The position numbers and the translations under genes are program-made. Of a stretch of DNA of 64,000 nucleotides, positions 43,547-52,973 are shown one piece after another. Location: NCBI RefSeq assembly GCF_007991515.1, contig NZ_BJYM01000014.1, positions 1 through 64,000 on the forward strand. The letters are read 5' to 3'. The notes beneath the pieces are model-generated. The model saw nothing but the letters and a program-made list of their open reading frames with translations. It did not search any database and was not told the origin of the DNA. Numbering within the stretch: position 1 is the stretch's first letter; the number at the start of each line of letters is the position of its first letter. The stretch comes from Oceanobacillus sojae. Lineage in GTDB: Bacteria; Bacillota; Bacilli; Bacillales; Amphibacillaceae.

Positions 43547-44014
43547 ATGGTAAAAGCAATGAATGTAGAAAGTTTTAATCTGGATCACACAAAAGTGGCA
43601 GCACCCTATATCCGTTTGGCTGGAACAACAAAAGGTGCAAATGGAGATGTTATCTATAAGTATGACCTGCGTTTAAAACAGCCGAATAAAGGACATATGG
43701 ATATGCCTGCACTTCATTCACTGGAGCATCTAATGGCTGAATTAATTAGAAACCATCATGATACGGTAGTAGATTTTAGTCCAATGGGCTGCCAAACTGG
43801 ATTCTATTTAACTATTTTAAACGATGACAACTATGATGGACTTCTGGAAACAGTAGAAAAAACATTAGAAGATGTATTAAATGCTGAAGAAGTTCCCGCA
43901 TGTAATGAAGTTCAATGCGGCTGGGCTGCAAGCCACAGCTTAGAAGGTGCCAAAGAATTAGCAAAAGAATTACTGGAACATAAAGCAGAATGGCATAAGG
44001 TATTTGCAGAATAA
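43547..44014 (+). CDS. luxS: S-ribosylhomocysteine lyase LuxS
   Basis: A 155-residue LuxS: metal motif HSLEH (His57, His61), Cys124 in [11 protein letters not shown], and catalytic Cys82 in [10 protein letters not shown]. It splits S-ribosylhomocysteine into homocysteine and DPD, the autoinducer-2 precursor, in the activated methyl cycle. Strong GAAGGAG ribosome site. Downstream of metT and probably under the same SAM riboswitch, as no promoter or terminator is obvious in the 53-base gap. Confidence 0.95.
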   Translation: MVKAMNVESFNLDHTKVAAPYIRLAGTTKGANGDVIYKYDLRLKQPNKGHMDMPALHSLEHLMAELIRNHHDTVVDFSPMGCQTGFYLTILNDDNYDGLLETVEKTLEDVLNAEEVPACNEVQCGWAASHSLEGAKELAKELLEHKAEWHKVFAE

Positions 44015-44034
44015 ATTGAAGTAAATTGTTAAAA

Positions 44035-44068
44035 GGAAATCCGGGCATGCCCGGGTTTCTTTTTTTTA
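44035..44068 (+). terminator. Terminator after luxS
   Basis: GAAATCCGGGCATGCCCGGGTTTC stem-loop followed by eight T. Ends the SAM-box operon. Confidence 0.9.
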
Positions 44069-44094
44069 AAGAGTAAGAAAGTATAAAAAATGCT

Positions 44095-44144
44095 GGAGAT
44101 AGCCGCTCCAGAAATACACTACGCTTCCCGTAGCGGACATCTCC
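44095..44144. repeat. REP-like intergenic hairpin element
   Basis: Arms GGAGATAGCCGCT and AGCGGACATCTCC pair with two mismatches, and CTACG/CGTAG forms an inner stem. The sequence TCCAGAAATACACTACGCTT looks like short repeated intergenic elements I recall from Bacillaceae genomes. It has no T-run and follows a complete terminator, so it is not needed for termination. Confidence 0.5.
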
Positions 44145-44311
44145 TTGGCAAGAACACCAGTGTTTTAAAGAACAAGTGATTTTCTTGGTTTTTCTTATGT
44201 AAATGGATTTATCATTTCCCCTTCACTTCAAATCTATAAATAAAAATTTCAGCTACTTTGAATTACACCATTATTATCGTCTTTACCTATCCCTAAAGTA
44301 AAAGAAAAAAC

Positions 44312-44382
44312 TCAACTATCTTTTTATATAAGATAGTTGACAATTACCTTTTAATCAACTATAGTATATTACAAGATAGTCA
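44312..44382 (+). promoter_or_regulatory. PadR promoter flanked by two operator copies
   Basis: TTGACA (44337-44342), 17 bases and TATAGT (44360-44365). An 11-bp-arm palindrome TCAACTATCTT/AAGATAGTTGA (44312-44340) covers the -35. A second, looser pair TCAACTAT/AGATAGTCA (44355-44382) covers the -10 and start. Strong autorepression by PadR is expected. Confidence 0.75.
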
Positions 44383-44394
44383 AGGAGGTACGGC

Positions 44395-44733
44395 ATGTCA
44401 GTATCTGATCAGATGATGAAGGGATTATTAGATGGAGCAATTTTAGGACTAATTTCTCAAGGTGAAACTTATGGATATGAAATTTTAGAGAAATTAAAAG
44501 AACGGGATTTCCCGGAAATCAGTGACGGAAGTATTTATCCTGTACTTCTGCGCTTAAGTAAAAAAGGATATGTCCAAACCGAACTGAAAAAATCCGATAC
44601 AGGCGGGCCAAAACGAAAATACTACACAATCACAGATAAAGGCTTGGAAGAATTAGCCGTATTTCGGAATAAATGGTCCTATCTGAATAAAGGGATGAAT
44701 AACTTGATGAGGAGTGTGGAGGATGCTAAGTAA
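44395..44733 (+). CDS. PadR-family transcriptional regulator
   Basis: A 112-residue PadR protein, winged HTH with ILGLISQGETYGYEILEKL, ISDGSIYPVLLRLSKKGYV and GGPKRKYYTITDKG. Such small PadR proteins repress adjacent membrane or transporter genes. It is coupled to the following HAAS-type membrane gene, whose ATG lies 10 bases before the padR stop. Two operator copies lie on its promoter. Confidence 0.92.
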   Translation: MSVSDQMMKGLLDGAILGLISQGETYGYEILEKLKERDFPEISDGSIYPVLLRLSKKGYVQTELKKSDTGGPKRKYYTITDKGLEELAVFRNKWSYLNKGMNNLMRSVEDAK

Positions 44734-45505
44734 AGAAGCAGAAAAATTTTTGCGGAATTTACGTTTAGAGCTAATAAGCCGCGGTAAAAGAGAAAAAGAT
44801 ATTCAAGAAATTGAAGCAGAACTGCGAGATCATTTAATAGAAGCGGAAGCAAATGGGCAAAGTGTAGAAAGTATTACCGGAAATTCTGTGAAGGCGTATA
44901 TCCGGTCTATTTCCGAAGAACTTCCGCGAAACAAAGGTTTTATTAAATATAGTATTTTATTACTTGTCTATTTGCTGGGGGTATTTATCATTCCTGACCT
45001 AATCAGCGGAGACTTTGAATTAAATACAAGTGTTATCCTGTATAACCTTGCAGTGCTGATTATCGGAACAGCGGCTACTATCATTTCCTTAAAAAAAATC
45101 GTTCAAAAATATGGAGACAGTAAAAAAACCTACATCGGACTGTTTTTATTTTATGCTCCTTACATGGCTGCTCTGGTCGGCGGACAATTTATTATCCGAA
45201 ATCATCCAGGGATTGTGCTTGCAGAGAGCAATTTTATTGTAAACCTTATTATCGGAGCTATTCTCTTAAGTATTTTCATTATTGTCACGCTTATCTTGAA
45301 GCAATGGTTTTTGGCAATATTTATATTCTTAATGTGTCTGCCTAGTGTGCCTGAGATTATTGGTAAAATCTCTACTGGTGGCAGCATTCTAGAAGGTGAA
45401 TCCTATTTAATCATTTCCGGTATTATACTTATTGCCGTTAATATTACTGTAATGGGAATTCTAATGTATACATCTAAAAAAGAGGATAAAAAAATCTCTC
45501 ATTAA
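44723..45505 (+). CDS. HAAS/DUF1700-type membrane protein
   Basis: About 260 residues. An N-terminal HAAS-like helical domain (about 1-70: FLRNLRLELISRGKREKDIQEIEAELRDHL) is typical of proteins encoded next to PadR. About six membrane helices follow. ATG 44723 follows AGGAG with eight bases; the GTG at 44714 is less suitable. Role unknown; PadR-HAAS pairs often accompany ABC exporters, and an FtsX-like remnant indeed follows. Confidence 0.78.
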   Translation: MLSKEAEKFLRNLRLELISRGKREKDIQEIEAELRDHLIEAEANGQSVESITGNSVKAYIRSISEELPRNKGFIKYSILLLVYLLGVFIIPDLISGDFELNTSVILYNLAVLIIGTAATIISLKKIVQKYGDSKKTYIGLFLFYAPYMAALVGGQFIIRNHPGIVLAESNFIVNLIIGAILLSIFIIVTLILKQWFLAIFIFLMCLPSVPEIIGKISTGGSILEGESYLIISGIILIAVNITVMGILMYTSKKEDKKISH

Positions 45506-46325
45506 ACAATAGTTAAATGTGGAATTGCAAGCTTCAGCCTTCAATTACCTGATAAAATCATTGATACAGATATACGCGCAACAAATCTTTCCCATCAAGA
45601 TAAGCAATATCCCTTAACTGGGGGCAATTGTGGAAGAAAGCTTTGCAGAAGAGCATCATATTAAAGTGGGAGACGAGCTGCCAATAACTGATCTTTATAA
45701 TTACTCAGGCTATGATCCACTTATTGTCAGTGCAATTTCTAATGAATCATCCTTATTTCCATTTAACAGTATTGTTGTCGATTGGTCCGAAGAAATAGCC
45801 GATGTTTTGAATGTAAGTGAAATTTTTGTTGGTACCGACGATGTGGACGTTTTGCAGCCCATTATCAGTAAAATACCTGCATTACATTTCACTACAAAAA
45901 CAGCAGAACTAAAAGAAGATGACCAGATGTTTCAGCAGCGATATGTCCTGGTTATCGGAACATTGATTATTTTAATCGCAAGTGCATCATTCGGCATCTT
46001 GCAAACACTGATGAACGACATATTAACGCAGCAAACCAGCTACCGGATTACACGTCTATTAGGCTTAACGCAGAATGGTATGATGTCCGTTATTGTTTGG
46101 CAGGCATTCATCTTTGTTTGTTATGGGGTAGTATTCGGGTTAACTTTTGGTATTTTCTTTACGAAGCTGCTTTGGTTTGTCATTGATCCAGGATCCAGTA
46201 CATTCATCGATAGTACTGCCGTTTTGTATACTGTAGGTGTACTGCTTGTACTGACACTTATATGTTTTATACTGCAAGGGTACAAAATGAGCAGACACCC
46301 TCTTGAAAACACAGAAGACAGTTGA
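45506..46325 (+). pseudogene. Decayed FtsX-like ABC transporter permease
   Basis: The intact stretch 45630-46325 encodes 231 residues of an FtsX-like permease C-terminal half: a MacB-type periplasmic part (EESFAEEHHIKVGDELPITD) and three membrane helices. In another frame, 45520-45620 encodes the preceding homologous part (LQLPDKIIDTDIRATNLSHQ, then PLTGG), so a frameshift lies near 45620. The N-terminal half and the partner ATPase are missing. Best read as a broken transporter next to its PadR/HAAS genes. Confidence 0.7.
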
Positions 46326-46373
46326 TTCATTATTAGAGAATTTATATCAAAGGTATGCAGCTCGTTCAAATGG

Positions 46374-46455
46374 ATTGAAACCGGACAAATTAATATATAG
46401 TGAGAGCGAACTGCTCTACCTTCCTGAGATAGTATTAATACTGTCCGGTTTCAAT
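46374..46455. repeat. Long inverted repeat
   Basis: Perfect 14-bp arms ATTGAAACCGGACA (46374-46387) and TGTCCGGTTTCAAT (46442-46455). Further partial pairing of ATTAATA sequences lies inside, around GAGCGAACTGCTC. No T-run follows, so it is a poor terminator. It may be a small non-coding or mobile remnant beside the decayed permease. Confidence 0.7.
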
Positions 46456-46517
46456 AATTTATAAATTAAAAAATGACTTCATCCAACCTCTTTCCTCACA
46501 TATTTTGAACTGCTATC

Positions 46518-47138
46518 TCATGGTAATGGCATATTCTTTTTCATCTGCTCTGCGACTTGACGGGAATCAGAATCCCCTTCCTCCTGCAAATGATTCATAA
46601 CACTTTTATAATCAGCTTCTTTTCGATTTTGACTTAATTTGTAGGCCGCCTGTATTTCTGTGACTCTAACTTCAAATCCAATAATTGCTTTCAACTGGGC
46701 CTCTAACAGCTTGGGTGTAAACTTCTCTACTGAAAAAGAAGGATATCTATGCTTTTCATACTTATCTGAAAGAATTTTTAGCGACTCCCTGAGTTCATCC
46801 TTTTCCAGTATTCGTGGAGCTCCATACATATGGACAGCCTGATAATTCCAGGTTGGAACATTTTCATGCGAATACCAGGTCGGGGAAATATACGCATGCG
46901 GTCCTTGAAATATCACCAGTGCATTCTCTACGTTCTCCAATGTTTTCCATTGCGGGTTTGCGTAGGCTACATGGCCTGTAATGATATAATCATCCTCTTT
47001 TCTGGTTATTGTTACCGGCAGATGTGTTGCAACAGGTGTATTATTTTCTGTCGTAACCAGTGTTGCAAAAGAATGCCGATTGACAAATTCCCAAATTTCT
47101 TTCGGATCCGTGACTTTAAAACGCTTCGGTATATACAT
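46518..47138 (-). CDS. paiB: PaiB, FMN-binding negative regulator
   Basis: About 206 residues, FMN_bind_2 family: MYIPKRFKVTDPKEIWEFV start, FATLVTTENNTPVATHLPV and YISPTWYSHENVPTWNYQAVHMYG. In B. subtilis PaiAB lowers expression of degradative enzyme and sporulation genes. Start ATG 47138 follows AGGAGA. It lies 22 bases after paiA and behind a MarR gene, so all three form one transcription unit. Confidence 0.9.
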   Translation of the reverse strand: MYIPKRFKVTDPKEIWEFVNRHSFATLVTTENNTPVATHLPVTITRKEDDYIITGHVAYANPQWKTLENVENALVIFQGPHAYISPTWYSHENVPTWNYQAVHMYGAPRILEKDELRESLKILSDKYEKHRYPSFSVEKFTPKLLEAQLKAIIGFEVRVTEIQAAYKLSQNRKEADYKSVMNHLQEEGDSDSRQVAEQMKKNMPLP

Positions 47139-47160
47139 AGACACTCTCCTTTATGGATAT

Positions 47161-47700
<540 letters not shown>

Positions 47701-48153
47701 TTAATACTGCCGCTTATTTCCTTTCTTCACAAACTCCCAGTCCACCTCAATATTTTTCCGGACCTTTTCAAGTAAATATACAAGCTTTTCTGCTTCTTTT
47801 TCTGTCAGCCCTTTTAAGGCTACCTGATTGGAGTAATCATTTTCCTTTTTAATCATTGGGTAGATGTACTCTCCTTTTTCCGTTGGCAGCAGCCTCTTTA
47901 TCTTTCTGTTATCTGCATCAGCTGTCTTTTGAATAAAATTGTTTTCCTCCAGCTTTTTGATAGCTCGTGCAGCTGTGGTTCTGTCTACTTTTATCATTTC
48001 AGCAAGCTTTTCTTGAATAATACCCGGGTTTTCACAGATACGGACCAAATATAGATATTGGCCTTTTGTAAGATCATATTCTTTAAATTCGATATTGCTG
48101 ATAGAGTCAAGTGCTCTCGCAATCATCCCTATTTCGCGCAGGATTTCTGCCAT
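47701..48153 (-). CDS. MarR-family transcriptional regulator
   Basis: A 150-residue MarR protein with winged HTH KLAEMIKVDRTTAARAIKKLEENNFI and wing DADNRKIKRLLPTEKG. ATG 48153 follows GGGGGTGAAAG; the frame is open 44 codons further through the operator, which is not coding. First gene of a MarR-paiA-paiB operon. A 14-bp-arm palindrome lies 40 bases upstream. Confidence 0.9.
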   Translation of the reverse strand: MAEILREIGMIARALDSISNIEFKEYDLTKGQYLYLVRICENPGIIQEKLAEMIKVDRTTAARAIKKLEENNFIQKTADADNRKIKRLLPTEKGEYIYPMIKKENDYSNQVALKGLTEKEAEKLVYLLEKVRKNIEVDWEFVKKGNKRQY

Positions 48154-48192
48154 TCTTTCACCCCCGGCTTTTTTATTATATATAAATTTTAA

Positions 48193-48224
48193 TTTATTTT
48201 TGTTGTAAGTACAACAAAAATAAA
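48193..48224 (-). promoter_or_regulatory. Palindromic operator upstream of MarR-paiAB
   Basis: Perfect 14-bp arms TTTATTTTTGTTGT (48193-48206) and ACAACAAAAATAAA (48211-48224) with a four-base spacer. It lies where the promoter should be and is a natural autorepression site for the MarR protein. Confidence 0.65.
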
Positions 48225-48325
48225 CAACAGATTTTTTATTGTCTGGAAAGTTCCAAAAATCCAAAAGCCCTTCATCACACAGCAATTTCTAAATTTTTTT
48301 CGCAAAATCAGTATTCATATTGACG

Positions 48326-48369
48326 ACAAAAAAAAACAGAACCGGCTTAAAATATCCGTTTCTGTTTCT
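48326..48369 (-). terminator. Terminator of licT
   Basis: AAACAGAA/TTCTGTTT stem extended by CCGG/CCG with one mismatch. On the minus strand it runs into nine T. Follows the licT stop. Confidence 0.75.
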
Positions 48370-48375
48370 TTATTT

Positions 48376-49212
48376 CTACTGTTGATTGGTAAAACGTGCT
48401 AAATGTATCATAAAATAAAGTTTTTCTTCATCAGTGACCTCATACCCAGCTACATTCTTACTATATTCAGCAATCGCTTGCGTAGCTTTATACTCTTCTG
48501 GATATTTTTCTATAAATTGCTCATATAAGAAAAGATCTTTATTATCTAGCTGTTTATTCTCTAATATACGCTGGATGAAGTATTCAAGATGTGTGACAAA
48601 TCGGTTGTAGCGCATAGAATGAATGTCCAGCTGGATATTTAACTTATATTGAATTAAGTTCAGCATATCCTTTACCATCTTCATCCGTAACATCGTCTTT
48701 TCAAAATTTTGATCTTTAGTTTTAGCATTTACAAGGTGAAAAGCGATATTTCCCGCTTCTTCCTCCGGCAAATGGACAGCCAATCTGCTGTTAATCTCTT
48801 TAACCACCGTAAGTGCTGCTTCAAACTCTTCAGGATAATGATTACGAACCTCATTTAAAAGTTTGTTCTGGAAGACCAGTCCTTTTTCTGCGCGTTCAAT
48901 GGCAAATGCAATATGGTCAAATAATATAAGAAAATAACGATCATCCAGTTCACCTTTCCAATGATCTTTCAGATGACCTAAAGCATCATTAATTGCTTCA
49001 AAATGCTGTTTCGGAGCACTCTCTAATATACGCACATATTCTTGCCTTGCATGTTGATCATTAGGGACAAAAACCTTTTCAATGGTTTCCTCATCAATAA
49101 GGTCACCTTTTTTGTATTTAAAGCCCAGTCCTCTCCCCATCACAATAACAATATGGTCTTCTTCATTCTTAGAAAACACAAGGTTGTTATTCAATACTTT
49201 GTCCACCTTCAT
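48376..49212 (-). CDS. licT: BglG-family transcription antiterminator LicT
   Basis: A 278-residue protein: CAT RNA-binding domain (about 1-55; KVLNNNLVFSKNEEDHIVIVMGRGLGF), PRD1 (about 65-165) and PRD2 (about 170-278), with conserved PRD His residues including FDHIAFAIERA and FHLVNA. It binds the RAT in the bglP leader when its PRDs signal available beta-glucoside and low glucose. Last gene of bglP-bglH-licT. Confidence 0.93.
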   Translation of the reverse strand: MKVDKVLNNNLVFSKNEEDHIVIVMGRGLGFKYKKGDLIDEETIEKVFVPNDQHARQEYVRILESAPKQHFEAINDALGHLKDHWKGELDDRYFLILFDHIAFAIERAEKGLVFQNKLLNEVRNHYPEEFEAALTVVKEINSRLAVHLPEEEAGNIAFHLVNAKTKDQNFEKTMLRMKMVKDMLNLIQYKLNIQLDIHSMRYNRFVTHLEYFIQRILENKQLDNKDLFLYEQFIEKYPEEYKATQAIAEYSKNVAGYEVTDEEKLYFMIHLARFTNQQ

Positions 49213-49238
49213 CAGATCACCAACTATACTTGTGAAGT

Positions 49239-50666
49239 TTAATTATTCTTATCTAATCCGTCCTTGCCGTTGGACTCAATCACCTTTTGATACCAATAAA
49301 AGCTGTCTTTCTTGATGCGTTTCAAATCCTTCACATCGAATTCTCCTCTATTTACATAAATAAAACCATATCGTTTAGCATAGCCTTGATGCGTACTGAC
49401 TACATCCAATGCTGCCCATGGGAAATATCCAAACACTTCTACACCGTCTGTTAACGCCCATTGAATTTGTTTCAGATGTGCCTGGATAAAATCAATCCGA
49501 TAATCATCGCGCACTGAACCATCATCATTGAGTACATCCGGCGCACCAATGCCATTTTCGGTAATCATTATCGGTAAATTATATCTTTCATATACTTTAC
49601 GCAGGGTAAGCCGTAACCCCACAGGATCGATTACCCATCCATATTTAGTTTTATCTACATAAGGGTTTTCCTCTGCCCGGTATACACCTGGTTCTCCAAG
49701 CATAATTTGCTGATCTCCAGCTCTCGGGCTTACGTCACTGGCGTCCCCCGTACTTTCAGAAATAGTGGCAGTGGAATAATAATTTATTGCAATAAAATCA
49801 GGATGTCCCTTGCCAATAGCTTCTAAATCTCCTTCAAGAATCTCTGGCTGCCAACCTCTATTTTCCAAATAACTCCACAACAAATTATTGTATTTTCCAT
49901 GCACTGCCAGGTCAAGGAAGCTCCAGCCGCGAATTGTTTCCCAATTGTGCGCTGCAATAGCATCCTCCGGTTTACTTGTAGCCTGGTACATCGAGGTCAT
50001 ATTCAGTGCTGGACCAATCTGTGAATGTGGACACATCTCATGGCATAATTCCATTACTTTTCCTTGAGCCACCAGCATATGATGGTTTTGTTGATATAAA
50101 GAAGTTTTCGTTGGAAGTTTTCCGCCTTTTGGTACCCCAACTGCACCTGGATGCAGAATCAATGTGTTCTGTTCATTAATGGTAAGCCAATAATTAACTT
50201 TTTTTCCAAATCGATTAAATAATATCCTTGCATACTCTACAAAAGCATCAATAACCTCACGATTTCCCCAGCCGCCTTTTTCTTCCAATGCATATGGCAA
50301 ATCGAAATGATAAAGAGTAACAATTGGTTCTATCCCATACTTTATCAGTTCGTCTATTAATTCCTCATAATGCTGTAAGCCTTTTTCATTTATTTCTCCT
50401 GTTCCTTCAGGAAAAATACGAGTCCATGCAATGGAAAAGCGGTATCCCTTCAGCCCTAATTCATGAAAAAGCCGAATATCCTCTTTAAATCGATGGTAAT
50501 GATCACTCGCAACAGTAAATCCAGCAGTATCTTCCGGATGATCCATCATATCGATGACAGATTTTCCTTTCCCATCTTCCTCAGAAGCTCCTTCTACCTG
50601 ATAGGCTGAAGTAGAAGCCCCCCAAAGGAAATCCTTTGGGAAAGGCTTTAATTCATTATATAACAT
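49239..50666 (-). CDS. bglH: 6-phospho-beta-glucosidase, GH1
   Basis: A 475-residue GH1 enzyme: N-terminal FLWGASTSAYQVEGA, acid/base Glu in LTINEQN (about 170) and nucleophile Glu370 in MITENGIGAP. It hydrolyses phosphorylated aryl-beta-glucosides and cellobiose delivered by BglP. The acid/base motif is NEQ rather than the commoner NEP/NEI. Strong AGGAGG ribosome site, 12 bases after bglP. Confidence 0.93.
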   Translation of the reverse strand: MLYNELKPFPKDFLWGASTSAYQVEGASEEDGKGKSVIDMMDHPEDTAGFTVASDHYHRFKEDIRLFHELGLKGYRFSIAWTRIFPEGTGEINEKGLQHYEELIDELIKYGIEPIVTLYHFDLPYALEEKGGWGNREVIDAFVEYARILFNRFGKKVNYWLTINEQNTLILHPGAVGVPKGGKLPTKTSLYQQNHHMLVAQGKVMELCHEMCPHSQIGPALNMTSMYQATSKPEDAIAAHNWETIRGWSFLDLAVHGKYNNLLWSYLENRGWQPEILEGDLEAIGKGHPDFIAINYYSTATISESTGDASDVSPRAGDQQIMLGEPGVYRAEENPYVDKTKYGWVIDPVGLRLTLRKVYERYNLPIMITENGIGAPDVLNDDGSVRDDYRIDFIQAHLKQIQWALTDGVEVFGYFPWAALDVVSTHQGYAKRYGFIYVNRGEFDVKDLKRIKKDSFYWYQKVIESNGKDGLDKNN

Positions 50667-50678
50667 ATTAAATCCTCC

Positions 50679-52559
50679 TTACTTCTTATCTAAAAGCTTT
50701 TGGCCATAATCAATTTGTTCCACTGAAACAACTGTCATGTCCTGAAATTCATCAGGATTCGTAATAATAATAGGTGTAACTATATCATAACCTTTATCTT
50801 TAATTGCCTCACGGTCAAAGTTAACTAACAAATCTCCAGTCTCAATACGATCACCTTGTTGTACATGTACAGTAAAGAATTCTCCATTAAGATTAACGGT
50901 ATCAATGCCAATATGGATTAGTAATTCCAAGCCGTCATCACGCTTTAATCCTATTGCGTGTTTAGAAGGAAGCAGTGTAACAACCTCACCTGAAAATGGA
51001 GCCCTTACCTCATTCTGATCAGGAACAATCGCTGTACCTTTTCCAAGCAATCCACTTGAAAACACATCATCATTAACCTCTTCCAAAGGTACTACGATCC
51101 CGGAAAGTGGGCTGGCGATAGAAGTTTGTGTTGTAGCAATTACTTTATTTATTTCCTTTTGATTTTCTTTCGTTTCACTTACTTCTGTCGTAATTGTTTC
51201 ATCAACTGGATCCTCAAATCCAAGAATCCAAGTAACTGCAAAAGCAACGACAAAAGCAATAACAATCGTCATTAAAGCATGAACGATATTCATTGGATTT
51301 TCACCGATAAATGCTGGGATCCCTGCTAGCCCGGGTGAAACAAATGCGTAGCGTACAAGCCCGGAAAGACCTGCATATATCCCTGCACATCCCCCACCAA
51401 TCATGGCAGCAATTAATGGTTTTTTCAATTTTAGAGTAACCCCATACAGAGAAGGTTCTGTAATACCTACTAGAGCGGTAAAACCAGCTGAGCCTGCCAT
51501 CTGTTTAAGTTCTCTGTTTTTTGATTTAACAGCAACCGCTAATGTAGCCGCCCCCTGTGCAATATTAGATGCAAGCATACCAGGTCCATTCATCGTTTCG
51601 TAGCCATTATTGGATAGCTGTGTTGTAGCAATTGGTGTCATAGCCCAGGCAGTTCCAGTAATAAGCAGGAACGGCTGTAATGTTCCCATTAACATTGGAA
51701 TTAGCCAGCTGGCATGACTGTTAATAGTATCAGCTCCAAATGCTACTAAATCATTTAAATAGGTTCCAATTGGGCCAATGACTACAAGCGCTAGCGGCGC
51801 TGTAATCAACATAATTAACATCGGCTTCAAAAAGAATTTGATAATGGAAGGTGATACCCATTCTGCAAAGCGTTCCACATAAGACATAATCCATACAGTG
51901 ATAATAATAGGTAATACAGATCCTGCATAATCTGTTAATTGAACTGGTACACCAATAAAGTGAAGTGTATCACCAGCCTCCAGTACGCCTGCCCAATTCG
52001 GGTGAAGCAAGACTCCAGCAATCGTCATTGAAAGAATTGGTGACGTTCCAAACTTAATAGAAGCACCGTAGGCCAGTAATACAGGCATAAAGAAGAAAGC
52101 CGCATCTGCAACCGTATTCAATATGAAGAAAGTTTGGCTTTCCTCTGTCAACAGCCCAACTAATACCAATATTGCTAAAACTGCTTTAATCATACCCGCA
52201 CCAATAATAGCTGGAATAAAAGGGGTGAAGGTAGTCGAAATAACACTAATCAAACGGGAAATAACACTTTTCTTTTCTTTATTATTGTTGGAATTATTTT
52301 TTTGATCTCCCTCTGGGCCAATTTCTTCGTGAATGGCACGATAAACTTGCTGCACTTCATTGCCCACAATAATTTGAAATTGTCCTCCTTTATTTACTAC
52401 AGAAATAACACCCGGCAGCTTTTCGATTTGCTCTTTTTCCACTTTAGAATAATCATGAAATTCAAATCGAAGCCTTGTTGCACAATGTGTAAGCATAGCT
52501 ACATTATCTTTACCGCCAACACGGGCCAATACTTCCTTACCTAATTGTTTGTAGTTCAT
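50679..52559 (-). CDS. bglP: PTS beta-glucoside permease IIBCA
   Basis: A 626-residue fused permease in order IIB (about 1-90; phosphocysteine Cys26 in LTHCATRLRF), IIC (about 110-450, ten membrane helices; GMIKAVLAILVLVGL, ITEPSLYGVTLKLKKP) and IIA (about 475-626; His549 in LLIHIGIDTVNL). Imports and phosphorylates salicin, arbutin or similar. First gene of the operon, behind a RAT/terminator leader. Confidence 0.94.
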   Translation of the reverse strand: MNYKQLGKEVLARVGGKDNVAMLTHCATRLRFEFHDYSKVEKEQIEKLPGVISVVNKGGQFQIIVGNEVQQVYRAIHEEIGPEGDQKNNSNNNKEKKSVISRLISVISTTFTPFIPAIIGAGMIKAVLAILVLVGLLTEESQTFFILNTVADAAFFFMPVLLAYGASIKFGTSPILSMTIAGVLLHPNWAGVLEAGDTLHFIGVPVQLTDYAGSVLPIIITVWIMSYVERFAEWVSPSIIKFFLKPMLIMLITAPLALVVIGPIGTYLNDLVAFGADTINSHASWLIPMLMGTLQPFLLITGTAWAMTPIATTQLSNNGYETMNGPGMLASNIAQGAATLAVAVKSKNRELKQMAGSAGFTALVGITEPSLYGVTLKLKKPLIAAMIGGGCAGIYAGLSGLVRYAFVSPGLAGIPAFIGENPMNIVHALMTIVIAFVVAFAVTWILGFEDPVDETITTEVSETKENQKEINKVIATTQTSIASPLSGIVVPLEEVNDDVFSSGLLGKGTAIVPDQNEVRAPFSGEVVTLLPSKHAIGLKRDDGLELLIHIGIDTVNLNGEFFTVHVQQGDRIETGDLLVNFDREAIKDKGYDIVTPIIITNPDEFQDMTVVSVEQIDYGQKLLDKK

Positions 52560-52604
52560 CTTCCTTTGCTCCTTTATAAGATGCCTGTATTACTTATAAA
52601 AGGC

Positions 52605-52666
52605 AAAAAAAATACCAAAACAACTTACACCTATCCCTAAAAGAGATAAAGTATAAATTATTCTGG
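52605..52666 (-). terminator. Leader terminator controlled by LicT
   Basis: On the minus strand CCAGAATAATTTATAC (52666-52651) pairs over 16 bases, with four G-T pairs, to GTGTAAGTTGTTTTGG (52630-52615), then TATTTTTTTT. Its first bases are the last of the RAT, so the two structures exclude each other. Confidence 0.85.
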
Positions 52667-52693
52667 TTTTGCCTGCATTATCAGTAACACGCC
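52665..52693 (-). promoter_or_regulatory. Ribonucleic antiterminator (RAT) for LicT
   Basis: Minus-strand GTGTTACTG...GCAGGCAAAACC matches the Bacillus licS/bglP RAT consensus (GGATTGTTACTG-N-GCAGGCAAAACC) closely. It overlaps the leader terminator by two bases. Bound LicT would keep this hairpin folded and let transcription continue into bglP. Confidence 0.9.
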
Positions 52694-52733
52694 ATCATAA
52701 TCCGTGTAATATTTAGTTATATAACTGAAAATT

Positions 52734-52762
52734 AGCATATCACATAGGAAATTATAATGCAA
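52734..52762 (-). promoter_or_regulatory. Promoter of bglP operon
   Basis: Minus-strand TTGCAT (52762-52757), 17 bases and TATGCT (52739-52734) preceded by TGA, an extended -10. The start would lie about 35 bases before the RAT. Confidence 0.55.
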
Positions 52763-52884
52763 TAGTTTAAATTTCTTTATTAACAATATAACTATTTTCT
52801 TACGGTTTTATTCTCTGTGTTCGGTTAAAACTCCTAAAAAACCTCCTAATATGCTCTAATAATACATTAAATCTCCCTAAGATA

Positions 52885-52898
52885 AAATAACGCTTACA
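52885..52898. promoter_or_regulatory. Possible cre site
   Basis: Minus-strand TGTAAGCGTTATTT fits the cre consensus at 12 of 14 positions. It lies between divergent bglP and the ABC exporter, rather far (about 120 bases) from the bglP promoter, so its target is uncertain. Confidence 0.4.
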
Positions 52899-52973
52899 TT
52901 TTTATGTTACAATAAAACAGATGTGGAAAATTAGAACTTTTCTGACATACATTGTTGATAAAGGGGAATAGAC

